DNA of 64,000 bases from Shinella kummerowiae (GCF_009827055.1 NZ_WUMK01000004.1:310001-374000); one strand, 5' to 3'. Shown: positions 26,027-33,874, numbered from the stretch's first letter. Notes: generated from the letters alone by a model not told the origin. Program-made: numbers and translations.

Positions 26027-26500
26027 ATGAATGCCTATCGCATGAAGCCACTCGCTTTTCCGTGGCCGCCGTTTATCTACGGCGCGGCCATAGCGGCGGC
26101 CTTCATGCTTCAGGCGTATTTTCCGCTCGCGGTCGCGGAAACCAATATCTGGATTGCCCGGGCCGCCGGTGGCGTGTTGATCGCGTCGGCGATCGTACTG
26201 GATGTGTGGGCGATGCGCACGCTGCTCGACTGTCATACGACAATCCTGCCGAACCGCTGTTCCACCCATCTGGTGACATCCGGTCCCTATCGCCTGACGC
26301 GCAACCCCATCTATCTCGGCTATACGCTAGCGACCGCCGGCATCGGCCTAGCGGTCCTCAATCCATGGTGCATCCTGACGGCCATGATCGCCACCGGCGC
26401 GACAAGCATCGTTGCCGTCCGTCGCGAAGAGCTGCACCTGCTCTCCCGTTTCGGCATCGATTTCGAGCGTTATTGCAACGGAACGGCGCGCTGGATCTGA
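26027..26500 (+). CDS. ICMT/PEMT-like methyltransferase family protein
   Basis: 157 aa, four membrane segments. The C-terminal signature VTSGPYRLTRNPIYLGYTLATAGIGLA with RREELHLLSRFGIDFERYCNGTARW identifies the isoprenylcysteine methyltransferase-like family. ATG follows AAGGAGTAGGATC. It is closely coupled to the DUF1624 gene upstream. Substrate unknown. Confidence 0.8.
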   Translation: MNAYRMKPLAFPWPPFIYGAAIAAAFMLQAYFPLAVAETNIWIARAAGGVLIASAIVLDVWAMRTLLDCHTTILPNRCSTHLVTSGPYRLTRNPIYLGYTLATAGIGLAVLNPWCILTAMIATGATSIVAVRREELHLLSRFGIDFERYCNGTARWI

Positions 26501-26569
26501 CGTTTTCCAGCAAACAGCGACCCGGTCCGCGCCGAAACGACGTTTGTGAAATTGTGTTACCGCAGGCTA

Positions 26570-26956
26570 TCAGGTGCCGACGCCGATTTCGGCCAGGCGC
26601 GTGAGGCAAGCCTCCTCGACATTGTCGAGTTCGGCCAGCGTTTCCTCGATGTCGCGCCGCTTCTGGCGCAACTCTTCCCGCTTCTCGCTGACTTTGGTCA
26701 TCAGCATTTCAAGTTGCCCCACCTCGCCCGGCGGGTCCTTGTAAACTTTGATAATGTCGCGGATTTCAGCGATCGTGAAGCCAATGCGGCGGCCACGCAG
26801 GATTTCCAGGATGAGGCGGCGGTCGGCAGGGCGAAAAAGCCGCGTGCGACCGCGACGTTCGGGGTGGATCAGCCCTTCGTCCTCGTAGAAGCGCAGCGTG
26901 CGGGTGGAAACCCCGAATTCGCGCGTCAGCTCCGTTATGGTATAAAACTTGTCCAC
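26570..26956 (-). CDS. MerR family transcriptional regulator
   Basis: 128 aa starting at a GTG (26954-26956). The MerR winged HTH is complete: YTITELTREFGVSTRTLRFYEDEGLIHPERRGRTRLFRPADRRLILEILRGRRIGFTIAEI. A C-terminal dimerisation coiled coil follows (VGQLEMLMTKVSEKREELRQKRRDIEETLAEL); no cysteine pair for metal sensing is seen. It resembles the LiuR-type alphaproteobacterial regulators, but no acyl-CoA dehydrogenase gene is in this window. A palindromic operator lies just upstream, suggesting autoregulation. Confidence 0.85.
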   Translation of the reverse strand: MDKFYTITELTREFGVSTRTLRFYEDEGLIHPERRGRTRLFRPADRRLILEILRGRRIGFTIAEIRDIIKVYKDPPGEVGQLEMLMTKVSEKREELRQKRRDIEETLAELDNVEEACLTRLAEIGVGT

Positions 26957-26989
26957 GCCTGCTCCGATCTCGTCTGAGCAGGCATTTTA

Positions 26990-27011
26990 TTGACTTTTAC
27001 GTATAAGTCAA
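26990..27011. promoter_or_regulatory. Near-perfect 22-bp palindrome, probable MerR-type operator
   Basis: TTGACTT, eight central bases (TTACGTAT), AAGTCAA; ten of eleven base pairs are symmetric. It begins 33 bp upstream of the MerR-type regulator start, between it and mgtE, in the size range of MerR operators with a spacer between -35 and -10. TTGACT could double as a -35 box. Confidence 0.65.
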
Positions 27012-27069
27012 TTTTTCCTGCCTGCCTGTGCAAATCAGAACGCAAAACGCCGCGCATTCTAACCCGATT

Positions 27070-28500
27070 TTAGCGGATCGCGAACCACCAGGTCGCCAGA
27101 CCAAGGAATGCGAAGAACCCGACGATATCGGTGACCGCCGTCACGAAGACGCCGGAGGAAACGGCAGGGTCCGCCCCTGCGCGATCGAGCAGCATGGGGA
27201 TCATGATACCGGCAAGGGCCGCCGCGCACATGTTGATCAGCATGGCAGTGGCGATAACTCCACCGATATTGACGTCATGGAACCACACGGCGGCAACAGC
27301 CCCGATCATCAGGCCGAAAGCAAGCCCATGCAGGATCCCGACACCCGCCTCGCGGCGCACGACGCGCCAGGAGTTGTGGATATCGAGGTCGCGGGTCGCC
27401 AACGCGCGCACGGTGACGGTCATCGTCTGCGATCCCGCGTTGCCGCCCATGCCGGCCACAATGGGCATGAGAACCGCAAGGGCCACGATCTCTTCGATGG
27501 TCGCCTCGAAGAGCGAGATGACCGAGGCGGCAAGGAAGGCGGTCAGCAGGTTGACGAGCAACCAGGGTGCACGCGACCGCACGGTCTCGATGGTGGTGTC
27601 CGACAGTTCTTCGTCGCCGACGCCGCCGAGGCGCATCAGGTCCTCCTCGGCCTCCTCCTGGATGACGTCGACCACGTCGTCGATGGTGAGCACGCCGACC
27701 AGACGACCGTTCTCGTCGACGACGGCGGCGGACAGAAGATCGTATTGCTCGAAGAGCTGTGCCGCCTCTTCCTGGTCCATCTCGGCCGGGATCGGATGGT
27801 TCGTCTCGCGCATGACGGCTTCGATCTTCGTGCCGCGCGCCGTGCGCAGGATGCGGTCGAGATCGATGGCGCCGAGCAGGCGGAAGGTCGGGTCGATGAC
27901 AAAGATCTGCGAAAAGCTGTCCGGCAGATCGGCGTCCTCGCGCAGGTAGTCGATCGTCTGGCCGATCGTCCAGAACGGCGGCACGGCGACGAATTCGGTC
28001 TGCATGCGGCGACCGGCCGTGCTTTCTGGGTAATCCAGCGAGCGGCGCAGGCGGATCCGTTCGGTGAACGGCAGCTTGGAGAGGATTTCCTCCTGGTCTT
28101 CCTGATCCAGGTCTTCCAGAATGTAGACGGCGTCGTCCGAATCCATCTCGCCGAGTGCCGCGGCGATCTGCTCGTTCGGCATGTGCTCGACAATGTCGAG
28201 ACGGATCGCCTCGTCCACCTCGGTCAGCGCCGCAAGGTCGAATTCCGCGCCCAAAAGCGAGACGAGCTGGCGGCGCTGCTCTGGCTGGATGGCCTCCAGA
28301 AGGTCGCCCATTTCCGATTCGTGCAGCCGCGCCACATGGCGGCGCAGGAACAGGAGGTCGCGGTCGGCAATCGCCGCACCGACATGCATGAGGAAATCCG
28401 AGCGGATCGAGCCGTCCTCGGCGTAGATATCCTCGCCGTCGAAGGTACTGTGTTCCGGCTGTCCCTGGTGGATACGGTGATCGTCGCCGGTGTTTTCCAT
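27070..28500 (-). CDS. mgtE: Magnesium transporter MgtE
   Basis: 476 aa from ATG 28498-28500. The MgtE N domain (HESEMGDLLEAIQPEQRRQLVSLL ... MPNEQIAAALGEMDSDDAVYILEDL) is followed by a CBS pair (AVMRETNHPIPAEMDQEEAAQLFEQYDLLSAAVVDENGRLVGVLTIDDVVDVI) and a five-helix membrane domain with GNAGSQTMTVTVRALA and the pore stretch VSSGVFVTAVTDIVGFFAFLGLA. A Mg2+ channel gated by Mg2+ at the N/CBS domains. The extended start at 28632 has no family support. No Mg2+ riboswitch was recognised in the leader. Confidence 0.95.
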   Translation of the reverse strand: MENTGDDHRIHQGQPEHSTFDGEDIYAEDGSIRSDFLMHVGAAIADRDLLFLRRHVARLHESEMGDLLEAIQPEQRRQLVSLLGAEFDLAALTEVDEAIRLDIVEHMPNEQIAAALGEMDSDDAVYILEDLDQEDQEEILSKLPFTERIRLRRSLDYPESTAGRRMQTEFVAVPPFWTIGQTIDYLREDADLPDSFSQIFVIDPTFRLLGAIDLDRILRTARGTKIEAVMRETNHPIPAEMDQEEAAQLFEQYDLLSAAVVDENGRLVGVLTIDDVVDVIQEEAEEDLMRLGGVGDEELSDTTIETVRSRAPWLLVNLLTAFLAASVISLFEATIEEIVALAVLMPIVAGMGGNAGSQTMTVTVRALATRDLDIHNSWRVVRREAGVGILHGLAFGLMIGAVAAVWFHDVNIGGVIATAMLINMCAAALAGIMIPMLLDRAGADPAVSSGVFVTAVTDIVGFFAFLGLATWWFAIR

Positions 28501-28801
28501 CGGGCCGCTCCTTGTATCGGGTTCGTCCCGCCCGGCATGTCGGCGGAGGGACGACAGGGATTGAGATGCAGGGTTCCTCGGCAAGGCACGGCGCGCGACA
28601 GTGCTTGCTTTCACCGTGCTAAAGCAAAGCATGCGGCCGGTCCATTGCCGAAAGCGGCAAAAAGTCCGCGCAAATCAAAATTTCGCAAGCTGTTGCAATT
28701 TCATGCAAATCACACGATTTGCGGCAGGCGCTGGCGGCTGGCATTTTCCCGATGCCGCAAACAGGCTAGGAAGGGCAATCCCTTTTACACCCGGAGCCAG
28801 C
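28501..28801. other. Divergent promoter region, nothing else seen
   Basis: 301 bases between mgtE and the deformylase-like gene, with no reading frame or clear hairpin worth calling; it should hold both promoters. Confidence 0.4.
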
Positions 28802-29296
28802 ATGGCGATCCTTCCCATTCTCCGTTACCCCGATCCCCGCCTGCGTCTGCCCTGTCAGAAGGTCGAAGCATTTGACGCACGACTGGCAGCGCTTGCCGAC
28901 GATCTCGCCGCCACGATGCGCGCTGCCCCCGGTATCGGCATCACCGCCGCCCATGTCGGCATCCTCGAACGGCTGACGGTGATCGAACTCGACGGGCCGG
29001 CGTCGCAACGCGTCTATGTGAACCCGGAAATCGAATGGTTCTCGCCGGAGGTGCAGCGACACATCGAGGGAAGCGTCTCCATGCCCGGCGTGACGGACGA
29101 GGTGGAGCGCCCTGCCCGCATCCGCCTCACCTATCAGGATCTTTCCGGCAAGCACCACACGGAAGATGCCGACAGCCTCCTCTCCATCTGCCTCCAGCAC
29201 GAAATCGACCAGCTGGACGGTATTTTCTGGATCGACCGCCTGTCGCGGCTGAAGCGCGACCGCATCGTCAAGAAGTACAACAAGACCCGGGACTGA
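28802..29296 (+). CDS. Peptide deformylase-like protein lacking metal ligands
   Basis: 164 aa, start ATG 28802 (MAILPILRYPDPRLRLPCQK). The deformylase fold is clear, but all three signature motifs are altered: GxGLAAxQ reads GIGITAAHVG, EGCLS reads EGSVS (the Cys metal ligand is Ser) and HExDH reads HEIDQ (the second His is Gln). Two of the three metal ligands are lost, so hydrolysis of formyl-methionine by the usual route is unlikely. Rhizobia are known to carry a 'peptide deformylase-like' paralogue beside true Def; this looks like it. Function unknown. Confidence 0.85.
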   Translation: MAILPILRYPDPRLRLPCQKVEAFDARLAALADDLAATMRAAPGIGITAAHVGILERLTVIELDGPASQRVYVNPEIEWFSPEVQRHIEGSVSMPGVTDEVERPARIRLTYQDLSGKHHTEDADSLLSICLQHEIDQLDGIFWIDRLSRLKRDRIVKKYNKTRD

Positions 29297-29381
29297 CACG
29301 TGCGGGGTTTGCTCCGGCCGGCGACCTCTGCCAGCCGGAATTTGCCGTGTGCAGCTTTCCCGCAAGCATTTCGCAGAAAAC

Positions 29382-29411
29382 AAAAAACCCGGCTGTTAAG
29401 CCGGGTTTTTT
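29382..29411 (-). terminator. Terminator of the disrupted tRNA-Leu locus (bidirectional)
   Basis: AAAAAACCCGGCT / AGCCGGGTTTTTT around GTTA. It works on both strands: after the deformylase-like gene on plus, and directly after the tRNA-Leu 3' end on minus. Confidence 0.85.
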
Positions 29412-29432
29412 TGGTGCGGTCGAGAAGACTCG
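29412..29432 (-). other. attL core: 3' end of a tRNA-Leu gene
   Basis: Read on the minus strand, these 21 nt are the 3' end of a rhizobial tRNA-Leu as I recall it: part of the T-loop (CGAGT), the T-stem CTTCTC, acceptor strand GACCGC and ACCA, immediately followed by the tRNA's terminator (29411-29382). The rest of a tRNA is missing on the other side, where phage genes begin. This is what remains at the left edge when a phage integrates into the 3' end of a tRNA-Leu gene; the intact copy is expected past the right edge. Confidence 0.75.
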
Positions 29433-29470
29433 GCCAAACGGCGCAACGTGCTGGAAATAGGGCGTTGAGC

Positions 29471-29533
29471 GGTCCAACGCGTCTCAAAACGGACCACAAC
29501 GAATCAAGAACTTGCCAGGAAGTGGTCCAACGC
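29471..29533. repeat. Short repeats next to attL, possible integrase arm sites
   Basis: GGTCCAACGC occurs at 29471-29480 and again at 29524-29533 (both as GxxxGGTCCAACGCxxxx in direct orientation), with an inverted GGACC at 29491-29495 between them. They lie 40-120 bp from the tRNA-Leu fragment, inside the phage, where tyrosine-integrase arm sites or excisionase sites are usually found. Confidence 0.4.
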
Positions 29534-29635
29534 TCGTTCGCCCTTTGAACTCCGTGGCCTACGCTGTCATCCACGGTTTTCGGATCGCTGTGGACAACCC
29601 TTGACTCCTCCCCCTCCCCGCATCATCTCCCGCCA

Positions 29636-29980
29636 ATGACCGAACGCTCCTGGAAACGAAAATACCAATGGCGGCTCACATGGCCTGGCGAGGCCGATGA
29701 AGACTGGGCAGCTTATGACGGGGATCTCTATATCGGGCGCATCCATCGCGACAAGACGAGCTTAAAGGCCGGAATGTTTATCTGGGCCGGCGGCTGTTCC
29801 TCATGGTGGGAGTTTGAGCGCCCTATGCCTCAATCCGGACATGAGGCGGAGGCTTGGGAGGCTGCGAAGCGTGTTGAGGACTGGTATGATGAGGGCGTTG
29901 CTCGCACCGGGCCAAAGCCCGAGGCTGTCTCACAGCGAATAGCTGACCTGAAGGAGCGCGGCCGAAAGTTCGGCTGGTAA
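29636..29980 (+). CDS. Hypothetical prophage protein
   Basis: 114 aa, MTERSWKRKYQWRLTWPGEADEDWAAYDGDLYIGRIHRDK. Trp-rich, soluble, ending in a basic helix (ISQRIADLKERGRKFGW-like). First gene inside the phage after attL. No recognised domain. Codon use is normal for the phage. Confidence 0.6.
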   Translation: MTERSWKRKYQWRLTWPGEADEDWAAYDGDLYIGRIHRDKTSLKAGMFIWAGGCSSWWEFERPMPQSGHEAEAWEAAKRVEDWYDEGVARTGPKPEAVSQRIADLKERGRKFGW

Positions 29981-30044
29981 CCTGCTCGGCTTTATAGCGC
30001 CCCGCCCCCTCGCCACGATAGCCGACTCACCCTAGACCACTGTC

Positions 30045-30239
30045 ATGGCCTCAGACTTCAACAACGACAAAATCCCCGCTGGCGTGTTCGATCACTACTG
30101 CGAGCAACCTGGCTGTAAGGAGTGGGGAGGTTTCGGCTTCTCTCCGTCGAAGGCCGCGCCCGTCAAGTGGTGGTGCTGGGAGCACTACCCGTACAAGCAG
30201 CCCGGCAAGCCCGCCTCAAATGGTTCCTTGCCGACATAG
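30045..30239 (+). CDS. Hypothetical prophage small protein with Cys/His cluster
   Basis: 64 aa. The stretch FDHYCEQPGCKEWGGFGF ... WWCWEHYP has C-x4-C and C-x2-H, consistent with a small zinc-binding fold. No family recognised. It precedes another short gene by 24 bp in the plus-strand group near attL. Confidence 0.55.
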   Translation: MASDFNNDKIPAGVFDHYCEQPGCKEWGGFGFSPSKAAPVKWWCWEHYPYKQPGKPASNGSLPT

Positions 30240-30262
30240 GCGCCCCGCCCTATCCTTCGCCC

Positions 30263-30487
30263 ATGGCTATTCGCGGACCAAGACCGACCGTTGAGGCGGA
30301 AGACCGCTTTCTCCAATGTGAGGAAGCCCTCGAAGCCGAATTTCAGGCGCTTGTCTGGAAGGCAATCAAGGCGGGATGGGATGAGGGCGAGGCCTGTGTG
30401 GCAATCGCTTCCTTGGCGGACCATCACATCCTCGCCCTGAATTGCAACGACCGGACAAGCGCCTCGATACGAAAGCTCAAAGACTGA
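30263..30487 (+). CDS. Hypothetical prophage small protein
   Basis: 74 aa, MAIRGPRPTVEAEDRFLQCEEALEAEFQALVWKAIKAGWDEGEACVAIASLADHH, mostly helical and acidic. No recognised domain. It lies 24 bp after the previous small gene and 15 bp before the YedK-type gene, so the group is probably co-transcribed. Confidence 0.55.
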   Translation: MAIRGPRPTVEAEDRFLQCEEALEAEFQALVWKAIKAGWDEGEACVAIASLADHHILALNCNDRTSASIRKLKD

Positions 30488-30502
30488 CGGGGTTTGGAAC
30501 GC

Positions 30503-31171
30503 ATGTGCGGACGCTTCACGCAAATGATGTCCTGGCGAGAGCTTGTCGGGCTTTACCGCCTGACCGACAAGTACCTCATCCGGAACACCGAGGCGCGCTA
30601 CAACGTCGCTCCGACGCAGACCGTCCCTTTCGTTCGGCTGGACGACGAAGGCAACCAGGTAGTCGACGACGGCCGGTGGTGGCTGGTACCGCATTGGGCG
30701 AAGGAAATGCCGAAGGCCGCGATGTTCAACGCCCGGATCGAGACTGTTGATTCGTCGCCAGCGTTCCGCGATGCCTTCAAGGCGCGGCGCTGCCTGATTC
30801 CAGCTGACGGCTTCTATGAATGGACCAAGGGCGACGACGGCGGCAAGGACCCGTGGCTGATCCAGATGCCGGGCGGAGCGCCATATGCCTTCGCGGGCCT
30901 GTGGGCGCACAACACGAAACTCGACGTCACGAGCTGCACAATCATCACCGCGCCATCGATCGCACCTATCAGCCAGATCCACGACCGCATGCCGGTCATC
31001 CTCGACCCGGAGGTGTTTGACGGCTGGCTCAATCCGGCCACGCCGCAGGAAAACCTCAAAGGTATCCTAGGCCATCACCTCGACGGGCAGATGCAGATGC
31101 ACCGCGTCAGCCGGGACATCAACAGCTCGAAGTTCACTGAGCGGCCAGCGCCTATCGTCAATTCGCTGTAA
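30503..31171 (+). CDS. SOS response-associated peptidase / abasic-site shield (YedK/HMCES family)
   Basis: 222 aa starting MCGRFTQ, where Cys2 becomes the N-terminal catalytic residue after Met removal. The family motifs are intact: RYNVAPTQTVPFV, WWLVPHWAK, FNARIETV, RRCLIPADGFYEW and IHDRMPVIL. Members form a thiazolidine DNA-protein cross-link with abasic sites in single-stranded DNA and protect it. Prophages and rhizobial genomes often carry a copy; here it is near attL and could help phage DNA survive damage. The start at MCGRF is fixed by the mechanism. Confidence 0.9.
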   Translation: MCGRFTQMMSWRELVGLYRLTDKYLIRNTEARYNVAPTQTVPFVRLDDEGNQVVDDGRWWLVPHWAKEMPKAAMFNARIETVDSSPAFRDAFKARRCLIPADGFYEWTKGDDGGKDPWLIQMPGGAPYAFAGLWAHNTKLDVTSCTIITAPSIAPISQIHDRMPVILDPEVFDGWLNPATPQENLKGILGHHLDGQMQMHRVSRDINSSKFTERPAPIVNSL

Positions 31172-31188
31172 GGAAAAGAAAGCCGCGT

Positions 31189-31284
31189 ATGCGAAAGCCT
31201 TATGCCGAGGCCAAGTACGTGCGTTTCGCCAAGCAGCGCGCTAAGCTAGCAAAAGTTAACATCTCGACAACACGAAGTGTTTAA
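31189..31284 (+). pseudogene. Possible truncated small basic protein
   Basis: 31 codons, MRKPYAEAKYVRFAKQRAKL then AKVNISTTRSV, with AAGGAAAAG upstream. The GC-rich, basic first 21 codons stop abruptly where the base composition turns AT-richer (about 31250), as if an original gene was cut by insertion of the three-gene cassette that follows. Could also be an intact small peptide. Confidence 0.35.
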
Positions 31285-31326
31285 AGATAGGAAAGCAAAA
31301 GATCTTGCAGGTCCATGGAGTGCAGA

Positions 31327-32073
31327 ATGAGTGTTGGGATTATCGAGTGGCCAGCCGAGATGGTTCAGGGAACTCTATTCGTGCATCAGCGACACAACAT
31401 ACCTGCTTCAGTGCTTTTCGAGGCCGCTTTTAACAGACAGGCTACGGCCACTCAGGAAAACACTAACCCGCAATTCGGGCGGTCAGGTATGGCATCCGTT
31501 CAGGATCGGGACCATGTACTCAGCGTAAATCTGCAGCCGGGGCGCTGCGATATTAACCTCAACTCGGTTCATAACCCAAATAAATTCACCGGGTCTGGAA
31601 AAATCGTCAACGTAGGGGAAAGTATCGAAATCGTAAAAACCGCTATGATGGCTCTTGTTCCTATGATCGGCGATACGGCTAGATTAGCTTTTAGTACTCG
31701 GTTTGCGCTGGGCGCAAAATCCCGGGCCGATGCGAACAAATCTCTGCTTAGCGTGATGCCATACAAGATCAGCCTGGGCGATGAAGAGGACTTTCTACTT
31801 CAGGCAAACTGGCAAACGAACGTAGCGAGCCACAAGATAAACAGGCTGGTTCGCTGGTCCTCAGAGTCCCTCGTGATGTCGCTTGAGCAGATGGTTCCCG
31901 GCTTATCGCCCCAGGTCATAAACAGCGAGGCTATCGTAGGGGTTGTTAACCTGGACTTTAATACGTGGCCGGGACATACCAAATTTACAGCTGATAAAGC
32001 TCTTGACGTAGTAGATGCTCTGGTGGCAGAGACGATGAAAGCGCGAAAAAACAACTTGAGGTTCCGGTCGTGA
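31327..32073 (+). CDS. Accessory cassette gene 1, unknown function
   Basis: 248 aa. I do not recognise a family. Predicted soluble alpha/beta protein: HVLSVNLQPGRCDINLN, IGDTARLAFSTRFALGAKS, INRLVRW and, near the end, VVGVVNLDFNTWPGHTKF. These strand-rich repeats recall two-domain beta-sheet proteins, but no catalytic motif is visible. The ATG at 31327 has GGAG 7 bp upstream; an in-frame ATG at 31315 has none. Its stop overlaps the GTG start of the next gene by 4 bp. Codon use is more AT-rich than the surrounding phage, indicating separate origin. Confidence 0.7.
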   Translation: MSVGIIEWPAEMVQGTLFVHQRHNIPASVLFEAAFNRQATATQENTNPQFGRSGMASVQDRDHVLSVNLQPGRCDINLNSVHNPNKFTGSGKIVNVGESIEIVKTAMMALVPMIGDTARLAFSTRFALGAKSRADANKSLLSVMPYKISLGDEEDFLLQANWQTNVASHKINRLVRWSSESLVMSLEQMVPGLSPQVINSEAIVGVVNLDFNTWPGHTKFTADKALDVVDALVAETMKARKNNLRFRS

Positions 32074-32903
32074 CCGAACTTATCCGATCACAGATGGCAA
32101 ACGAAACTCATTCGACATGGTCTACGAGCGCGACCCTTGAATCCCTCTCTAGCGCTACGACCGACGCGACGAGTTTAACCAAATTCCTACATAGCGCTGT
32201 AGTGATGGGCACAGTTGCGGCTGTCTTGACCCCGCTACCTGCGCTCGCAGCCCGTCAGAAATTCGGTGACCTTGATCACAATATTCCTGCACCCGATGAC
32301 GCAGCAGATCCGTCGCTGGACCTTATCGACGAGCACTATGTCTACCGTTCGGCGTTCGACAGCAATAGCAGCGTTTTCGAGAATTCGGGCGTTCTGTTCA
32401 AGCTGCAAGGTGGCAAGATCACGATGCGCCAGCATCGCACTCTTAAGACCAATCACGTGGACAGCAAACCCGCAGCTCGCTTGAAGCCGGGTCTTCCCGC
32501 ATTCCGCACAAGGCTTCCGGTTACTTCAGCTTCAACATCGGGGCGCCCTCTCTGCTCGGTCAACGTCAAAGACTTGACCGTTAATGTGCGCACGCCTCTT
32601 AACAGTGATCCGCTGGTTAGGGCGTTGGAAAATGTCCACAGCTTGAGCCTGAATAAGGATGCCCTTACATTCGCAGGCATATTACGTGACCTCACTTGGC
32701 AGCCCGAAGTGTGGGCGGACGATTCTGAGGTTGTGTTCGAATGGATCGGCGATGGTCGTCATGCGGTCGCGAGCATTGAGGGGGATGGGCGGATTGGGTA
32801 CACACTGATGATAGACGGCCAGTTCGTCTCCGGAGCTGATGCGGATGCATCCGTCACAACTCTTCCTGCCGATCTCAAGGAATACCTCACCAAGACAGCA
32901 TGA
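32070..32903 (+). CDS. Accessory cassette gene 2, single-pass membrane protein
   Basis: 277 aa starting at GTG 32070. A Ser/Thr-rich N-terminus precedes one hydrophobic segment (about 41-60, SAVVMGTVAAVLTPLPALAA); a Ser/Arg-rich middle leads to a C-terminal domain beginning around residue 192 (LTFAGILRDLTWQPEVWADDSEVVFEWIGDGRHAVASIEGDGRIGYTLM). The PEVWADD..EVVFEWI pattern resembles a C-terminal domain of unnamed bacterial proteins often seen in accessory regions; that is recollection, not a search. 4-bp overlaps with both neighbours imply obligate coupling. Confidence 0.7.
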   Translation: MTELIRSQMANETHSTWSTSATLESLSSATTDATSLTKFLHSAVVMGTVAAVLTPLPALAARQKFGDLDHNIPAPDDAADPSLDLIDEHYVYRSAFDSNSSVFENSGVLFKLQGGKITMRQHRTLKTNHVDSKPAARLKPGLPAFRTRLPVTSASTSGRPLCSVNVKDLTVNVRTPLNSDPLVRALENVHSLSLNKDALTFAGILRDLTWQPEVWADDSEVVFEWIGDGRHAVASIEGDGRIGYTLMIDGQFVSGADADASVTTLPADLKEYLTKTA

Positions 32904-33391
32904 TCAGATGCGAATGCCCTAAAGAGGCAGTTTCCCAGAGCAATTTCTCGCCCGGCATTGTCGCAAATGACGAGATGATAGTTTATGCGCTGGTAAATCC
33001 GCTTACCAGCAGCGTAGGCCAAATCAGCAAGTCGCAGTTGAAGGAGGCAAGGTTATCCGTTTGCCGCGCCTCGTATATCACCGGTCCCAGCGCGAAGCAA
33101 AAGACCGTGGACGTACTATTGGCAAGTAATGTCACTCGGACGCACGAGGGGTACCTCAAGGCCACCTGCGAGGAAATCCGTGGGGTGAAACTTGGACGCT
33201 CAACAACCGGTGCATTTTGCGTCATCGACGATGCGCTGAAAGACTATTCAGCGCATGCGCACCTTGGGTATTCAGAACCATCTGATCCGAAGTTGCGCAA
33301 CGATCGAGAAACCGCAAGAGCCAATCTAATGCTAGTTTTCAAGAAGCGTGGCGTGTCTACGGTTTGGGCTGGCGATCCATTCATAAAATAG
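32900..33391 (+). CDS. Accessory cassette gene 3, unknown function
   Basis: 163 aa, MIRCECPKEAVSQSNFSPGI, then VANDEMIVYALVNPLTSS. Contains ARLSVCRASYITG near residue 50 and TTGAFCVIDDALKDYSAHAHLGYSEPSD near residue 100. No recognised domain; the HAHLGYS and CVIDD stretches look like conserved sites. Its ATG overlaps the stop of gene 2 (ATGA). It ends 36 bp before the spanin-like gene on the opposite strand, so the cassette fills the gap between the phage edge and the lysis genes. Confidence 0.7.
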   Translation: MIRCECPKEAVSQSNFSPGIVANDEMIVYALVNPLTSSVGQISKSQLKEARLSVCRASYITGPSAKQKTVDVLLASNVTRTHEGYLKATCEEIRGVKLGRSTTGAFCVIDDALKDYSAHAHLGYSEPSDPKLRNDRETARANLMLVFKKRGVSTVWAGDPFIK

Positions 33392-33427
33392 AAATCGACC
33401 AGCGCGCATCTGGGAGTACGGAGGCGA

Positions 33428-33874
33428 CTACTTTCGCTCGATCCCACTATGCTGCCCCGCCTCGATCCTCTGAAGGATCTCCCGCACAACCTTGATATCG
33501 CCCGCCTGCTGGCTGACGAGGTTCTGCAGTTCCTTGATGGCAGTTGCCGTCGATGTCGTGGTCTGCTCGGTTACTGTCACCCGGTAGGACAGGTTCTCCA
33601 GCATCGATGTGGCCTTGCGCCCATCGGCTTCGAGGCTCCGGAACCGCTCTTCCGTCCGCCCCTCTCCGGCCTTGACTTCGGCGAGGCGCTCCTTCTGGTA
33701 TTGCTCGTGCCCGGTGCGCCACGTCTGAAGATCCTCGATGTCGCGGCTCTTGTCGACCCAGATGGTGACGCCGCCGATGATCATGCCCACCAGTGTGACG
33801 AGCTGGATGACCGTGTTGAGGTTCCATTCCATAGTCCTTGCACGGGTAATGCCCATGGTCTTCTCCTCGGTCAT
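33428..33874 (-). CDS. Membrane-anchored coiled-coil lysis-cassette protein (spanin- or holin-like)
   Basis: 148 aa from ATG 33874 (AGGAAGAGCGG upstream; 33889 and 33856 are alternative starts). One transmembrane segment (VIQLVTLVGMIIGGVTIWV) then a long helical, coiled-coil-prone periplasmic tail (QYQKERLAEVKAGEGRTEERFRSLEADG ... LQNLVSQQAGDIKVVREILQRIEAG). It is the last gene of the late operon, after holin and endolysin, which suits an inner-membrane spanin or accessory holin. The family is not certain. Confidence 0.6.
   Translation of the reverse strand: MTEEKTMGITRARTMEWNLNTVIQLVTLVGMIIGGVTIWVDKSRDIEDLQTWRTGHEQYQKERLAEVKAGEGRTEERFRSLEADGRKATSMLENLSYRVTVTEQTTTSTATAIKELQNLVSQQAGDIKVVREILQRIEAGQHSGIERK

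Noticed and set aside
28501-28801. Magnesium riboswitch upstream of mgtE
   Set aside because: No M-box-like conserved pattern could be recognised in the leader.
27028-28875. Plus-strand open frame of 615 codons
   Set aside because: Antisense to mgtE; no domain.
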